This document shows, piece after piece, positions 10,453 through 19,515 of a stretch of DNA of 36,254 nt. Under the pieces are notes generated by a model, which saw only the letters and a program-made list of their open reading frames with translations, was not told where the DNA came from and did no database searches. The position numbers were made by a program, and so were the translations under genes. Each line of letters starts with the position of its first letter. Position 1 is the first letter of the stretch. This stretch comes from Clostridiales bacterium (GTDB lineage: Bacteria; Bacillota; Clostridia; Saccharofermentanales; Saccharofermentanaceae), in the NCBI GenBank assembly GCA_017964005.1, contig JAGCSR010000025.1, positions 1-36,254 on the forward strand, written 5' to 3'.

Positions 10453-10947
10453 ATGGCTGAGAACACAACAACACCTGAGGTTAAGAAAGTAAAGAAGAAT
10501 GATCTTAACGCAATGAGCGATCATGATCTTCTCGTGGAACTCGTAAAGAGCCAGCAGAAGACGGAGACCAAGACTAATATCCTTGCATTGATCCTTATGA
10601 TCTTTGTGCTGCTGATCACACTTGCGCTCTGTATCATCATTCCCAAAGTCGTATTCATGATCGACAGCGTCAACAATACTATCATTCAGTTCGACCAGGC
10701 GGTTTCTGATTTTTCCGGTGGCGTTACGGAGATAGAGACTGCATTGAGCGAAGCCCAGGGAAGCCTTGACGGAATTGATGAGATGGTCGGCAATGTTAAT
10801 AAGATAGTTGTGGAGAATACCGACAATGCATCTAATGCCATAGAGAATCTGTCCAGTGTTGACATCGATACACTGAATCAGTCCATCAAGAGTCTCCATG
10901 ACATCGTCGAGCCGCTTGCAAACTTCTTCAACAAGTTGCCTCATTGA
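10453..10947 (+). CDS. Small single-pass membrane protein with helical outer domain
   Basis: 164 residues, not recognised as a family. An N-terminal charged region (rich in Lys, about 1-42), one strong membrane segment (about residues 43-66, NILALILMIFVLLITLALC onward), then about 95 residues of acidic, Ser/Asn/Asp-rich sequence with regularly spaced hydrophobic residues (IDSVNNTIIQFDQAV, IENLSSVDIDTLNQSIKSL), which suggests a long helix or coiled coil. The form recalls DUF948-like or chemoreceptor-like membrane helices, but I cannot assign it. AAAGGAGG precedes the ATG, so translation is well supported. Confidence 0.75.
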   Translation: MAENTTTPEVKKVKKNDLNAMSDHDLLVELVKSQQKTETKTNILALILMIFVLLITLALCIIIPKVVFMIDSVNNTIIQFDQAVSDFSGGVTEIETALSEAQGSLDGIDEMVGNVNKIVVENTDNASNAIENLSSVDIDTLNQSIKSLHDIVEPLANFFNKLPH

Positions 10948-10976
10948 TAACTCATTTATTGTATTGAACGGCCTAT

Positions 10977-11014
10977 CAAACTCTGTTATCCTACGAATAG
11001 CAGAGTTTGTTTAT
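10977..11014 (+). terminator. Terminator-like hairpin
   Basis: CAAACTCTG (10977-10985) pairs with CAGAGTTTG (11001-11009), with a few more inner pairs, and is followed by TTTAT. The second arm could instead pair with ACAAAC at about 11015-11020, giving an alternative hairpin. Confidence 0.6.
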
Positions 11015-11046
11015 ACAAACTACATTTTATTGCGGGGGAAGAGATC

Positions 11047-13173
11047 ATGAAGAACCTATTTTTTTGCAGGGCCGCAGCAGGCGCTGCAGCGTTCCTTATT
11101 GCAGCAGGGATCATTGCTTTTGGAGGATTGACTTCTAGAGCGGACGGGGAGATCGAGATCAACGAGACAAACTTCCCGGATAAAGCGTTCAGAGATTATG
11201 TGGAAAAGAAATTTGATTCCGATAATAACGGAAAATTGGATTCCGGGGAGATCGCAAGCGCTAAAGATGTGTGGTTTTCGTACGAATTTGAGAACCCGGC
11301 TGATTTCAAAGGAATAGAATACTTTACCGAGTTAGAGAGGTTTTACTGTTCCTCTAATAAATTGACATCCCTGGATCTGAGCAAGAACGTTAATTTGGAT
11401 CAAGTCTTTGTAGGCCCTGCCAGCCTCAAATCCCTTAATGTCAGCGGATGTACAAAATTGACTTATTTACAGTGTAATGATTGCGGACTTTCTGAACTGG
11501 ATGTGACCAACAATACTGAACTTATTGAGTTACAGATCTGTAATAATAATTTTAAGACGATCGATCTGTCAAAGAACACTAAACTTGAGTGGCTGCAATG
11601 TTATTACAGCTCTGATAATGATCCGAATAAATTCTCCAAGATTACAAGTCTTGATCTGTCCAATATCGTTATGCTTAAGTACCTTGAGTGTAATAATAAC
11701 GATATATCTGAACTTGATCTCAGTTCATGCAAAAACCTTGAGCATATTGATTGCTCTGCATGTAATCTTGAAAAGTTAAATGTTACGGGCCTTGATAAAT
11801 TAAAAACCTTTGAAGCAACAGGAAATAAACTTACCAATATCGATCTTTCTACAAATACTGCGTTAACAGAATTGGATCTGCAGTATAACGAGCTTACGGA
11901 TGCAAAATTCGGTGAATCACCGGATTTAGAGAGGATCTTTATATATCACAACAAATTAAAAAGTATGGATGTAAGTAAAGTATCAGGGTTACAGCAACTG
12001 TATGTTTACAATAACCAGCTTGAGTCACTGGATCTGTCAAAAAACACCAAGATTCGTCGTGTGGAGTGCAACAGAAATAAGATAAAGGATCTTAACCCCG
12101 GTAATTCAAGCAGTTGGAAGCTCCTTGACTGTGAAGATAATAATATTTCAAGTATTGTTGTTCCGGAAAATATTAACAGCTTAAGGATCAAAGGGAACAA
12201 CATTGACAAGCTTGATATCAGCAAGAGTAAAAATCTCATTAATACATATACCGATGGTGAACTCACTTTATGTAAGGATGATGATGGTTCGACGTATTAC
12301 TTTTATTTTACCGGTAATCCTGATGCCACAACCGATGATGATGTAGAAAATAACGGATATCTGACGGTTGATACCGGTACGAAGATCATTGACGGGAATG
12401 ATACATCTTTGTATCTGGATAAGACGTCAGCGACTGTTGTATGCGGAAAGACTTTGACTCTTAAAGCTACACTTAAGGGGGCAAAAGGGAAATTGACCTG
12501 GTCATCTTCAAACAAGTCGATCGCAACAGTCGATAAGAACGGGAAGGTCTCAGGCAAGATGGCCGGAACCGTCACGATTACTGTGTCAGGCGCCGGAAGA
12601 AGAGAAAAATGTTCAGTTCAGGTTCTTTATAAGGATGTCAAGAATGAGAAGGATTTCTGGTATACGCCTACGTATTACCTGACAGATAAGGATATCGTCA
12701 AAGGTTACGATAAGCAAACGAAGTTTAAGCCTGCCAATGAATGTACGCGCGCACAGATGCTGACATTTATCTGGAGACTTAAGGGTGAACCTGAACCTTC
12801 GTCAGATAAATGTATATTCCCTGATGTCAAAAAGAGCGATTACTTCTTTAAACCTGTTATCTGGGCTGTGGAGCAGGGAATCACGACAGGTTACAGTGAC
12901 GGCTCGTTCAAGCCTCAGAATGTCTGCACCAGAGCTCAGACCGTAACATTCCTGTGGCGTCTGGCGGGGTCGCAGGATCCTGCGTCTGATGAGAATAAGT
13001 TCAAGGATATCAAGGAGAGTGATTATTTCTATAAGCCTGTTCTCTGGGCATCCGAGGCCGGCATCGCCGCAGGCTATAAGGATGGTACATTCAAGCCTCA
13101 GGGCAAGTGCTTGAGAAGGCAGATGGTGACATTCTTATACAAGTATTATATGAACGTGAAGAAAGCATATTGA
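11047..13173 (+). CDS. Secreted LRR-Big2-SLH surface protein (copy 1)
   Basis: 708 residues. In order: signal peptide (about 1-32); a short conserved block (INETNFPDKAFRDYV) with an EF-hand-like calcium loop DSDNNGKLDSGE at 57-68; about fifteen short leucine-rich repeats of the LxxLDLSxNxxLxxLxCxxNxL type (about 85-400); a Big2 immunoglobulin-like domain (about 453-525, with SSSNKSIATVDKNGKVSG); then three SLH domains (about 535-702). The SLH motifs read TRAQ twice and LRRQ in the third, in place of TRAE. SLH repeats anchor proteins to cell-wall polymers, so the LRR face is likely displayed outside. A gggggaagag-type site precedes the ATG. A paralogue lies at 14094. Ligand unknown; adhesion is only a guess. 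Confidence 0.9.
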   Translation: MKNLFFCRAAAGAAAFLIAAGIIAFGGLTSRADGEIEINETNFPDKAFRDYVEKKFDSDNNGKLDSGEIASAKDVWFSYEFENPADFKGIEYFTELERFYCSSNKLTSLDLSKNVNLDQVFVGPASLKSLNVSGCTKLTYLQCNDCGLSELDVTNNTELIELQICNNNFKTIDLSKNTKLEWLQCYYSSDNDPNKFSKITSLDLSNIVMLKYLECNNNDISELDLSSCKNLEHIDCSACNLEKLNVTGLDKLKTFEATGNKLTNIDLSTNTALTELDLQYNELTDAKFGESPDLERIFIYHNKLKSMDVSKVSGLQQLYVYNNQLESLDLSKNTKIRRVECNRNKIKDLNPGNSSSWKLLDCEDNNISSIVVPENINSLRIKGNNIDKLDISKSKNLINTYTDGELTLCKDDDGSTYYFYFTGNPDATTDDDVENNGYLTVDTGTKIIDGNDTSLYLDKTSATVVCGKTLTLKATLKGAKGKLTWSSSNKSIATVDKNGKVSGKMAGTVTITVSGAGRREKCSVQVLYKDVKNEKDFWYTPTYYLTDKDIVKGYDKQTKFKPANECTRAQMLTFIWRLKGEPEPSSDKCIFPDVKKSDYFFKPVIWAVEQGITTGYSDGSFKPQNVCTRAQTVTFLWRLAGSQDPASDENKFKDIKESDYFYKPVLWASEAGIAAGYKDGTFKPQGKCLRRQMVTFLYKYYMNVKKAY

Positions 13174-13194
13174 TTTTCTGATCACTAATAGTAC

Positions 13195-13227
13195 AGCCCC
13201 CGAAGTCATCCGTCTTCGGGGGCTTTG
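13195..13227 (+). terminator. Terminator between LRR copy 1 and plsC
   Basis: AGCCCCCGAAG (13195-13205) pairs perfectly with CTTCGGGGGCT (13214-13224), eight-base loop, followed by TTGATATC. It lies between two convergent genes and its stem could serve both directions. Confidence 0.75.
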
Positions 13228-13264
13228 ATATCTTCGTTTTTTTCGCGAAAAGAAGATCCGGGAA

Positions 13265-13990
13265 TCAAGCTTTTGCTGAAACAGACTTATCGTATGGCTT
13301 AAGACAATCCTTTACCATGTCCCCAAGTTCCTGAGTGGTCCTGCCGTCGGGATTAATAACCTTTATGACTTTGACGTCGACGACGGATCTTCTGAAGGGG
13401 GTGTTCTCGTGGATCTTCTCGGTGCCTTCCATTCCGACTACCACGATGGGGCACTTTGCTTTGATGGCGGTCTTAAGAACGCCGTTATGGAAGGGGAGGA
13501 GTTTGCCGTCAAAACTCCTTGTGCCTTCGGGATATACACCGACAGAGACTTCGCCGCACCTTATAAGATCTGCTGCGGCATTGATCACTGTCATAGACTG
13601 CCTGGGGCTCGATCTGTCGATTCCCATAAAGCAGCAGCGCTTGACATATTTACCGAATATCGGAACATCGAAGTTATCGGGCTTGGATATGAAAGCCAGA
13701 TTTGATTCCTCGAAGATATGCCAGGCGATCAGAGGGTCGAAGTTGGATCTGTGGTTTCCCACAAATAGATAAGAGGACTTGGGGATCTGTTCGGCTCCCG
13801 TGACATTGATCTTTACCCTGAGGAAGAACATGGCAAGAGATGTGCAGAAATAAAGAAGTCCTCTATAGAACTTACTGTCCTTATCGTATGATTTCGTCTT
13901 GTCTATGGGAAGTGATACTATCCAAAGGAACAGGATGAACAGCAGTATTGCTGCAAGTATCGACAGAAGTATGATTCCAAGTATCTTCAC
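13265..13990 (-). CDS. plsC: 1-acyl-glycerol-3-phosphate acyltransferase (PlsC family)
   Basis: 241 residues from the GTG at 13990. One N-terminal membrane segment (about 4-25), then the acyltransferase motifs: NHRSNFD (the HX4D catalytic motif), GIDRSS, VYPEGTRS and a later VVVGMEGTEK block. Transfers an acyl chain to lysophosphatidic acid in the inner leaflet for phospholipid synthesis. The open frame runs on to 14230, but that would overlap the start of the divergent LRR gene and has no membrane-protein character; GTG 13990 just before the hydrophobic segment gives the normal family length, with an AAAAGAG upstream as a modest ribosome binding site. It sits inverted between two tandem paralogues. 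Confidence 0.88.
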   Translation of the reverse strand: MKILGIILLSILAAILLFILFLWIVSLPIDKTKSYDKDSKFYRGLLYFCTSLAMFFLRVKINVTGAEQIPKSSYLFVGNHRSNFDPLIAWHIFEESNLAFISKPDNFDVPIFGKYVKRCCFMGIDRSSPRQSMTVINAAADLIRCGEVSVGVYPEGTRSFDGKLLPFHNGVLKTAIKAKCPIVVVGMEGTEKIHENTPFRRSVVDVKVIKVINPDGRTTQELGDMVKDCLKPYDKSVSAKA

Positions 13991-14093
13991 GTTAATGCTC
14001 TTTTCGGTAATAATGTGGTTTTTATGACTTAATGATAGCACAAAAGACGGGTTGTAATATAATAAATGCATAGAGTTATTTGGGAGGTGTTTT

Positions 14094-16262
14094 ATGTCAT
14101 TTGTTTTAGCAAGAAGAGCAGGCGCCGTACCTTTTGCGGCAGGCACTTTGGCAATGTTTATATTGTGCTCCGGACAATCCGTGTCGGCAGCAGGTGATAT
14201 CAAGATAGATGAGACCAATTTTCCCGACAATGAATTCAGGGCTCAGATATCCGAATCAGTTGATGCGGACAAGAACGGAGTCCTGTCGGAAGAAGAGATC
14301 AACAGCACGACATACTTTACCATAAGCGACAAGCCCGTGGCAGATCTTAAGGGAATAGAGTTTTTCACCAAGATGCAGTATCTGTCCGTCGATAACGGTT
14401 CCCTTACTTCTCTTGACGTAAGTAAGAATACAGAACTGATCTCCTTGAATTGCACAGGTAATAATCTTACATCTCTTAATGTCAGCGGATGCAGTGTCCT
14501 GGATAACCTTACCGTAAATAACAATCCCATATCCCAATTGGATCTGTCCGGCAATCCCAAGCTCAGGAGTCTTGCATGCGAGAACTGTAAGTTTGAAAGC
14601 CTCGATCTTTCCCATAATCCCGAGCTTTGGGACCTTTGTTGTGACAGTAACAGCATTTCCAAACTCGATCTTGCCGCAAATCCGAAGCTTTATGTATTAT
14701 CCTGTTACAATAACAAGCTGCAGTCTCTGGATCTGTCAGGCAAGGCGGATCTGTTCAGGGTCGAATGTGCCAGGAATCAGCTGACGGAAGTAAATCTTAC
14801 AGGAGATACGACATTGAATTCATTCAATGCCGATACAAATAAGCTTAAGAGCATTTCTTTTACTGCAAATACTGATCTTGTATACGCATATCTGAGCAAC
14901 AATGAACTTTCATCTGTTGACGTAAGTGCCAATACTAAGCTCAAGCATCTGGATCTTGAGCATAACAAGTTATCGTCGGTCGATACTTCAGGCTGCACAG
15001 AATTAGAAGACCTGTTTATCTCAGACAATGATCTGGCTTCAATAGATATCAGTAAGAACAGGCATCTGGAACTTTTATGGTGTTCAGATAATAAGCTGAC
15101 TGAGCTTACGATCGATCAGCCGAATATCAGCGGTGTTGTCTGTGACAACAATAAGCTGAAGAGCATTGCGATCAAGAGCCATGGCCGCTGGTCATATCTG
15201 TCCTGCTGCTACAATGAACTTACAAAGCTCAAGGTTCCCACGGCAGTGGATTCTCTGTGTTGTTACGGCAACAAGATAGGAGAACTCGATATCTCCGATA
15301 ATGATATTTTGAAAAATGTATATTCTAACGGAACATTTACCGTAAGGAAGACTTCGAAAGGTGCAGATTATTATGCTTATAACCATGTCAGAGTGGTAAT
15401 CGATGATGACTCCGGAGAAGAAGAGTATTATCACGAAGATCTTGAGATCGATCCTCTGACAAAGATCAATAACGGTAAATCCGGTCTTATGAAACTTGAT
15501 AAGAATTCCGTAACCGTAATTTGCGGCAAGACAGTATCTCTTAAGGGAACATTCGTAGAGGCCGCTTCCGGTATCACATGGACGTCATCTGATACGAAGG
15601 TGGCAACAGTTGATAAGAACGGTAAGGTAACTGCTAAGATGGCAGGCGCTGTTACGATATCCGCCGAGAAGAACGGCAAGAAAGCCGGCTGCAAAGTTAC
15701 GGTCCTCTATAAGGACGTAACGAATAAAAAGGATTTCTGGTATACGCCTACCAATGAACTGACAGCTATGGGTATCGTTAAGGGTTACGATAATCAGACG
15801 AAGTTCAAGCCTGCCAATGAATGCACCCGCGCTCAGATGCTCACGTTCATATGGAGATTGAAGGAGAGCCCCAAGCCTTCTTCGGATGAATGCAAGTTCC
15901 CGGATGTCAAGAAGAGCGACTATTTCTATAATCCGGTTATATGGGCTGTTGATAACGGCATTACCACGGGTTATTCCGACGGAACATTTAAGCCTCAGAA
16001 TGTCTGCACGAGAGCACAGACCGTAACATTCCTGTGGCGTATGGCAGGGAAGCCTGCTCCTTCTGTTGCCGAGAACAAGTTCTCTGACGTTAAGGAGAGC
16101 GATTATTTCTATGAGCCTGTCCTTTGGGCGTCCGAGGTTGGTATCGTTGCCGGCTATAAGGACGGAACATTTAAGCCTCAGGGCAAGTGCTTAAGACGAC
16201 AGATGGTCACGTTCCTTTATAAGTACGACAAGTTCGTTAATGCAGGCAGCAGCGATTCATAA
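14094..16262 (+). CDS. Secreted LRR-Big2-SLH surface protein (copy 2)
   Basis: 722 residues, same domain order as the gene at 11047: signal peptide (about 1-33), IDETNFPDNEFRAQI block with the calcium-loop-like DADKNGVLSEEE, leucine-rich repeats to about residue 400, Big2 domain (about 467-538), and three SLH domains (about 545-710) with TRAQ, TRAQ and LRRQ. The SLH and Big2 parts are nearly word-for-word those of copy 1, while the LRR parts differ more, as expected if the repeats evolve for binding. GGGAGGTG precedes the ATG and TATAAT lies at 14058-14063. Wall-anchored; ligand unknown. Confidence 0.9.
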   Translation: MSFVLARRAGAVPFAAGTLAMFILCSGQSVSAAGDIKIDETNFPDNEFRAQISESVDADKNGVLSEEEINSTTYFTISDKPVADLKGIEFFTKMQYLSVDNGSLTSLDVSKNTELISLNCTGNNLTSLNVSGCSVLDNLTVNNNPISQLDLSGNPKLRSLACENCKFESLDLSHNPELWDLCCDSNSISKLDLAANPKLYVLSCYNNKLQSLDLSGKADLFRVECARNQLTEVNLTGDTTLNSFNADTNKLKSISFTANTDLVYAYLSNNELSSVDVSANTKLKHLDLEHNKLSSVDTSGCTELEDLFISDNDLASIDISKNRHLELLWCSDNKLTELTIDQPNISGVVCDNNKLKSIAIKSHGRWSYLSCCYNELTKLKVPTAVDSLCCYGNKIGELDISDNDILKNVYSNGTFTVRKTSKGADYYAYNHVRVVIDDDSGEEEYYHEDLEIDPLTKINNGKSGLMKLDKNSVTVICGKTVSLKGTFVEAASGITWTSSDTKVATVDKNGKVTAKMAGAVTISAEKNGKKAGCKVTVLYKDVTNKKDFWYTPTNELTAMGIVKGYDNQTKFKPANECTRAQMLTFIWRLKESPKPSSDECKFPDVKKSDYFYNPVIWAVDNGITTGYSDGTFKPQNVCTRAQTVTFLWRMAGKPAPSVAENKFSDVKESDYFYEPVLWASEVGIVAGYKDGTFKPQGKCLRRQMVTFLYKYDKFVNAGSSDS

Positions 16263-16277
16263 ACATAACAATATGAG

Positions 16278-16310
16278 AACAGCTCCCGCGTTTTGCGGGG
16301 GCTGTTTTCC
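16278..16310 (+). terminator. Terminator after LRR copy 2
   Basis: AACAGCTCCCGC (16278-16289) pairs with the arm at 16295-16306 (one T-G wobble), five-base loop, followed by TTCCC after a TTTT start. Confidence 0.75.
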
Positions 16311-16328
16311 CTATATCTCTTTATTGGA

Positions 16329-16931
16329 TCAGCCGCGCATCCTGCGTTCAAATACATCAGGCGCTGCTACAGAGTAACCGAAGAATCCCAGTTTCTCGCC
16401 CAGCAGGAAATATTCGCCGTGGTTATAGGCTACGAGGTTTGCTTTGTCCAGGCAGACTTTGCCGTTGTCGTCCATAAGATAGGAATCGCAGGATATCGCA
16501 ACGATCTCGGCAATGAACATATCGTGGGATCCCAGTTCTATTACATCCTTGACTTTGCAGGATAAAGACAGGGGAGACTCCGTTATGGCAACAGCCTTAT
16601 CAAGTCCTTTGGCAGGATATGAGTTCAATCCGCACTTGTCGAACTTGTCAACATCCCGGCCTGATCTGACACCGCAGAAGTCGCAGGATTTTGCCAAAGA
16701 TTTATTGACCAGGTTGATAACGAATTCACCCGTGGACTTAATGATGTCGTAGGAGAGCCTGGACTTGCGGAGAGATATGGATACCATTGGCGGCTCGGAG
16801 TTGATGGTTCCGGCCCATGCAACAGTGCAGATATTGCGGGGGATCTCATCGGATCCGGATGATATCATTACCACCGGTACCGGATTAAGGGACGTTGATA
16901 CGCCGATGTCGATCTTATCGTGTTTTGCCAT
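16329..16931 (-). CDS. Flavin reductase-like FMN-binding protein
   Basis: 200 residues from ATG 16931, which has GGAGG five bases upstream; the TTG at 16943 inside that site is rejected. The sequence follows the flavin_reduct (PF01613) pattern: NPVPVVMISS at the start, ICTVAWAGTINSEPPMVSISL, then SYDIIKSTGEFVINLV. Members bind FMN and either reduce flavin or carry out small reductions; the substrate here is unknown. A C-terminal region with YFLLGEKLGFFGYS is typical of anaerobe members. It is the last gene of a three-gene minus-strand run (solute-binding lipoprotein, GNAT-MGMT, this gene). Confidence 0.88.
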   Translation of the reverse strand: MAKHDKIDIGVSTSLNPVPVVMISSGSDEIPRNICTVAWAGTINSEPPMVSISLRKSRLSYDIIKSTGEFVINLVNKSLAKSCDFCGVRSGRDVDKFDKCGLNSYPAKGLDKAVAITESPLSLSCKVKDVIELGSHDMFIAEIVAISCDSYLMDDNGKVCLDKANLVAYNHGEYFLLGEKLGFFGYSVAAPDVFERRMRG

Positions 16932-16947
16932 GTTTGCCTCCAAGAAA

Positions 16948-18018
16948 TCAGTTGTTCTTATCGCCCGTAAGCGGGATTATGTATGAGAATGTCTCGTGCG
17001 TCAGCAGGAAATCCTTTATGTCCAAGCCTGCCGCATATCCGACGAGGGTTCCGTCTTTGCCTATTACCCTGTGACAGGGGATGATGATAGGATAAGGATT
17101 GTCGGAACACGCGGCGCCCACTGCCCTGGTAAGATGCCGGGCTTGTGATGGGGAAGATGAGATATCACGGGCGATGTCCTCGTAAGATCTCATATTGCCG
17201 TAAGATATGTGAGTCAGCGCTTCCCAGACACTCTTTTGGAATGGTGTTGCATCTTCAAGGTCGAGATTGACCGTGAACGAGGATCTTGTCTTCTCAAAGT
17301 ATTCGGTAAGCTGACAGTACGCTTTCCAGACTTCTTTAGGGTAAAGGCCTGATGAGCCGGGATCAGTCTTGTAAAGATCATCGGTATTCTTAAGGATTCG
17401 GAAATCTTCATCGACAAACCCCGAGTGAACTGCAACATCCCTGATGAAAGGATCTTCTATCGTATCGCCGTAATGCAAGAGCTTTACGAGATCTACCTTT
17501 TCATCATCTCCGCCGACTATTACAACACCCAGCGCGAAAGGCACGAAGCAATAGTTATAACCCCGGTAGTCCGGGCGGAGCAGACAGAAGAGACCTGCGT
17601 CTTCATATCCGTTCGGTGTTTGGATCTCATCTTTGAGAACGGCTTCCTGAATAAAGCCTTCCTCTGACAGTATATTTTCGAGATAAAGGTTATCACCGTA
17701 AAGTATCATGCTGATCTTATGTATGTTTTCTTTGATAAAACACCGGTCCAAAAGCGCTTTCAAGATGTCAGATGACAGATCTTTCCCTTCTTCGGTTAGG
17801 GACAGGCTGATATCGGCATTGCGGGCAAAAGATGAATATCTGACACGGGCGAGTCCCAGTATCTTATCGCCGTCGCAGGCGATCCTGTATCTGATATCAT
17901 CGGAATCTGCTTTTCGGCGCAGATCTTCTTCGGCAGAGGTTATATTTCCGCTAAGGAGCCCCTGTCTTACAAGTGCTTTGGCGTCGTGGATATGAACCCT
18001 TCTAACCTTAATTGCCAT
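16948..18018 (-). CDS. GNAT acetyltransferase-MGMT fusion protein
   Basis: 356 residues from the ATG at 18018, which has GGAGGAG four bases upstream. Residues 1 to about 155 look like a GNAT domain (IRYRIACDGDKILGLARV, then NIHKISMILYGDNLYLENIL, then EEGFIQEAVLKDEI). The rest is a methylated-DNA-protein-cysteine methyltransferase: an N-terminal MGMT-like region, the DNA-binding part TPFQKSVWEALTHISYG, and the suicide site IIPCHRVIG with the acceptor Cys at about 315. It should remove O6-alkyl groups from guanine; the GNAT half has no known role here. The start overlaps the 3' end of the upstream lipoprotein gene by 11 bases, suggesting translational coupling. Confidence 0.88.
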   Translation of the reverse strand: MAIKVRRVHIHDAKALVRQGLLSGNITSAEEDLRRKADSDDIRYRIACDGDKILGLARVRYSSFARNADISLSLTEEGKDLSSDILKALLDRCFIKENIHKISMILYGDNLYLENILSEEGFIQEAVLKDEIQTPNGYEDAGLFCLLRPDYRGYNYCFVPFALGVVIVGGDDEKVDLVKLLHYGDTIEDPFIRDVAVHSGFVDEDFRILKNTDDLYKTDPGSSGLYPKEVWKAYCQLTEYFEKTRSSFTVNLDLEDATPFQKSVWEALTHISYGNMRSYEDIARDISSSPSQARHLTRAVGAACSDNPYPIIIPCHRVIGKDGTLVGYAAGLDIKDFLLTHETFSYIIPLTGDKNN

Positions 18019-19405
18019 AAAGCTCCTCCAAAGAATACTCTTCGCGGCTGCCAAAATCTGCAAAATAATCTTTTGTCTTTGCAAAGACCGGATCGGAATC
18101 ATCAGCTGGAACGAATACAGCATTGTCGAGGATCTGCTTAAGAATGTAAGAAGTTTGTCCGACCGCTGAGTCTTCGTGGATAATGTCCCATACCGCACTG
18201 CTCCTGGTGACCGGGAAGAATCCGGATCGCATCTCACACCTTTGTATCAGCAGCTGAGCGTCAGTATCGAAAGATATAAAAGATGCGAAGTCCGCAGCAA
18301 GCTTGCCGTTGGAGGCTGTTGAACTTACACACAAAGGATAGACATGAACATTGGCAGGCGCCTGATTATCCGGATCGTAGGATGGAAGGAACATCGTATA
18401 TATGTTGTCCGGGTAGTAAACCTCCCAAGTCTTCAGTGTTGCGGAAGAAGCGGTCCAGAGGGCGCACTGTCTGGAATAGACCGGGTTAGCGCCGTTGGAA
18501 TCTTTATCTTTTGACAGTCCTTCCGAATATAAGGCAGCTATAAATTCTTTTTCGTTATCGAAAACATTCTCAATAAGAATAGGCTGTGCTTTGTATTCCT
18601 TGTTCAGCATATAGGATGTTTTCTCCCCGTGGTTGAAGGCGCTGCCGATATAAGGGAAGAGGTCGCTTGCGGACATGATCGGGACAGTTCCGGGGTATTC
18701 GGTCTTGACGGCATTCAGGTATTCTGCGAATTCATCGCAGGTATATATGACCGGAGGCCTTCCACTGCTTGGAATGAAGTCGCTGTTGCCGATGAGAAGT
18801 TCCACGGATACTGCGTGGGGGATGCCGTAGATCTTGCCGTCTCTCGTGCATTCCAATACGCAGTTGGCAAAGATCCTGTCGTTATCGAATGAAGGATCCG
18901 CGCCCGTAAAATCGTTTAGGGGAACGATAAGCCCGGAATCTGCCGCATCGTTGATATCGGATGCCAGGAAAAGATCAGGCATTGCATTGTTGCTTTTCCA
19001 ACTTGACAGAACAGAAGATGATACTCCTTCTTCAAAGGTCCGGGATGATGTAATGATCAGATCCGTATTGATGGAACTGAGCTGGTCAAGATCGATGTCG
19101 GAGCCTGTATAGTTCTTATCCCAGAGGTTGTTTTTCTTAGCGTAATACATTTGCGCCAGGTATCTGACTGTAGAGTCCTGATAGGGAAGCGCTACATTCA
19201 ATGTGGACAGGATATGTTCATTCGGGTCAGACTCATGAGAAGGGTCTGTGGCTTCCGATTCTGAATAAGCTGTATCGTCAGGGGAAGGAATATCCGGGAT
19301 ATCGGTCTTGCCGGATCTGCAGGCACCCAAGAGCATCATTACGGCAGATACGGCCGTAATCGCGCTGACCATCCTGATGATGTAAGATCTGCCTGCTTTT
19401 GCCAT
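18008..19405 (-). CDS. Extracellular solute-binding lipoprotein, no transporter partners nearby
   Basis: 465 residues. Lipoprotein signal ending LLGAC with the lipidated Cys at 29, then an acidic Asp/Ser/Pro linker, then a two-lobe binding-protein pattern: DLFLASDINDAADSGLIVPL, a DGKIYGIPHAVS strand, and C-terminal segments (LCVSSTASNGKLAADFASF) typical of family 1 ABC sugar-binding proteins. It should bind a solute outside the membrane, but no permease or ATPase gene is in the window. GAAGGAG precedes the ATG. The downstream DNA-repair fusion overlaps it by 11 bases, an unusual pairing. Confidence 0.78.
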   Translation of the reverse strand: MAKAGRSYIIRMVSAITAVSAVMMLLGACRSGKTDIPDIPSPDDTAYSESEATDPSHESDPNEHILSTLNVALPYQDSTVRYLAQMYYAKKNNLWDKNYTGSDIDLDQLSSINTDLIITSSRTFEEGVSSSVLSSWKSNNAMPDLFLASDINDAADSGLIVPLNDFTGADPSFDNDRIFANCVLECTRDGKIYGIPHAVSVELLIGNSDFIPSSGRPPVIYTCDEFAEYLNAVKTEYPGTVPIMSASDLFPYIGSAFNHGEKTSYMLNKEYKAQPILIENVFDNEKEFIAALYSEGLSKDKDSNGANPVYSRQCALWTASSATLKTWEVYYPDNIYTMFLPSYDPDNQAPANVHVYPLCVSSTASNGKLAADFASFISFDTDAQLLIQRCEMRSGFFPVTRSSAVWDIIHEDSAVGQTSYILKQILDNAVFVPADDSDPVFAKTKDYFADFGSREEYSLEELYGN

Positions 19406-19426
19406 AAAAAATAACTCCTTCTGATA

Positions 19427-19435
19427 ATTATATCA
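19427..19435 (-). promoter_or_regulatory. Candidate extended -10 promoter for the solute-binding gene
   Basis: On the minus strand TGA-TATAAT, an extended -10 element. The predicted start of RNA would fall almost inside the ribosome binding site, so the leader would be very short; the call is tentative. Confidence 0.35.
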
Positions 19436-19471
19436 TTAACCCGGTTTTTGACCGAAAATAGTTCATAAGAC

Positions 19472-19500
19472 TTGACAGAAAAAATGAAGACTTGTATATT
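19472..19500 (+). promoter_or_regulatory. Promoter of tRNA-Thr
   Basis: TTGACA (19472-19477), a 17-base spacer, TATATT (19495-19500); the tRNA begins 16 bases further. A near-consensus sigma-A promoter. Confidence 0.85.
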
Positions 19501-19515
19501 TTATAGGCTATTTAT

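Noticed and set aside
10977..11020. Attenuator made of two alternative hairpins before LRR copy 1
   Set aside because: The second hairpin is only five or six A/T-rich pairs and there is no leader peptide or sensor part; a plain terminator is the simpler reading.
13991..14230. Longer plsC frame
   Set aside because: It overlaps the start of the divergent LRR gene, and the extra 80 residues do not look like a PlsC N-terminus.
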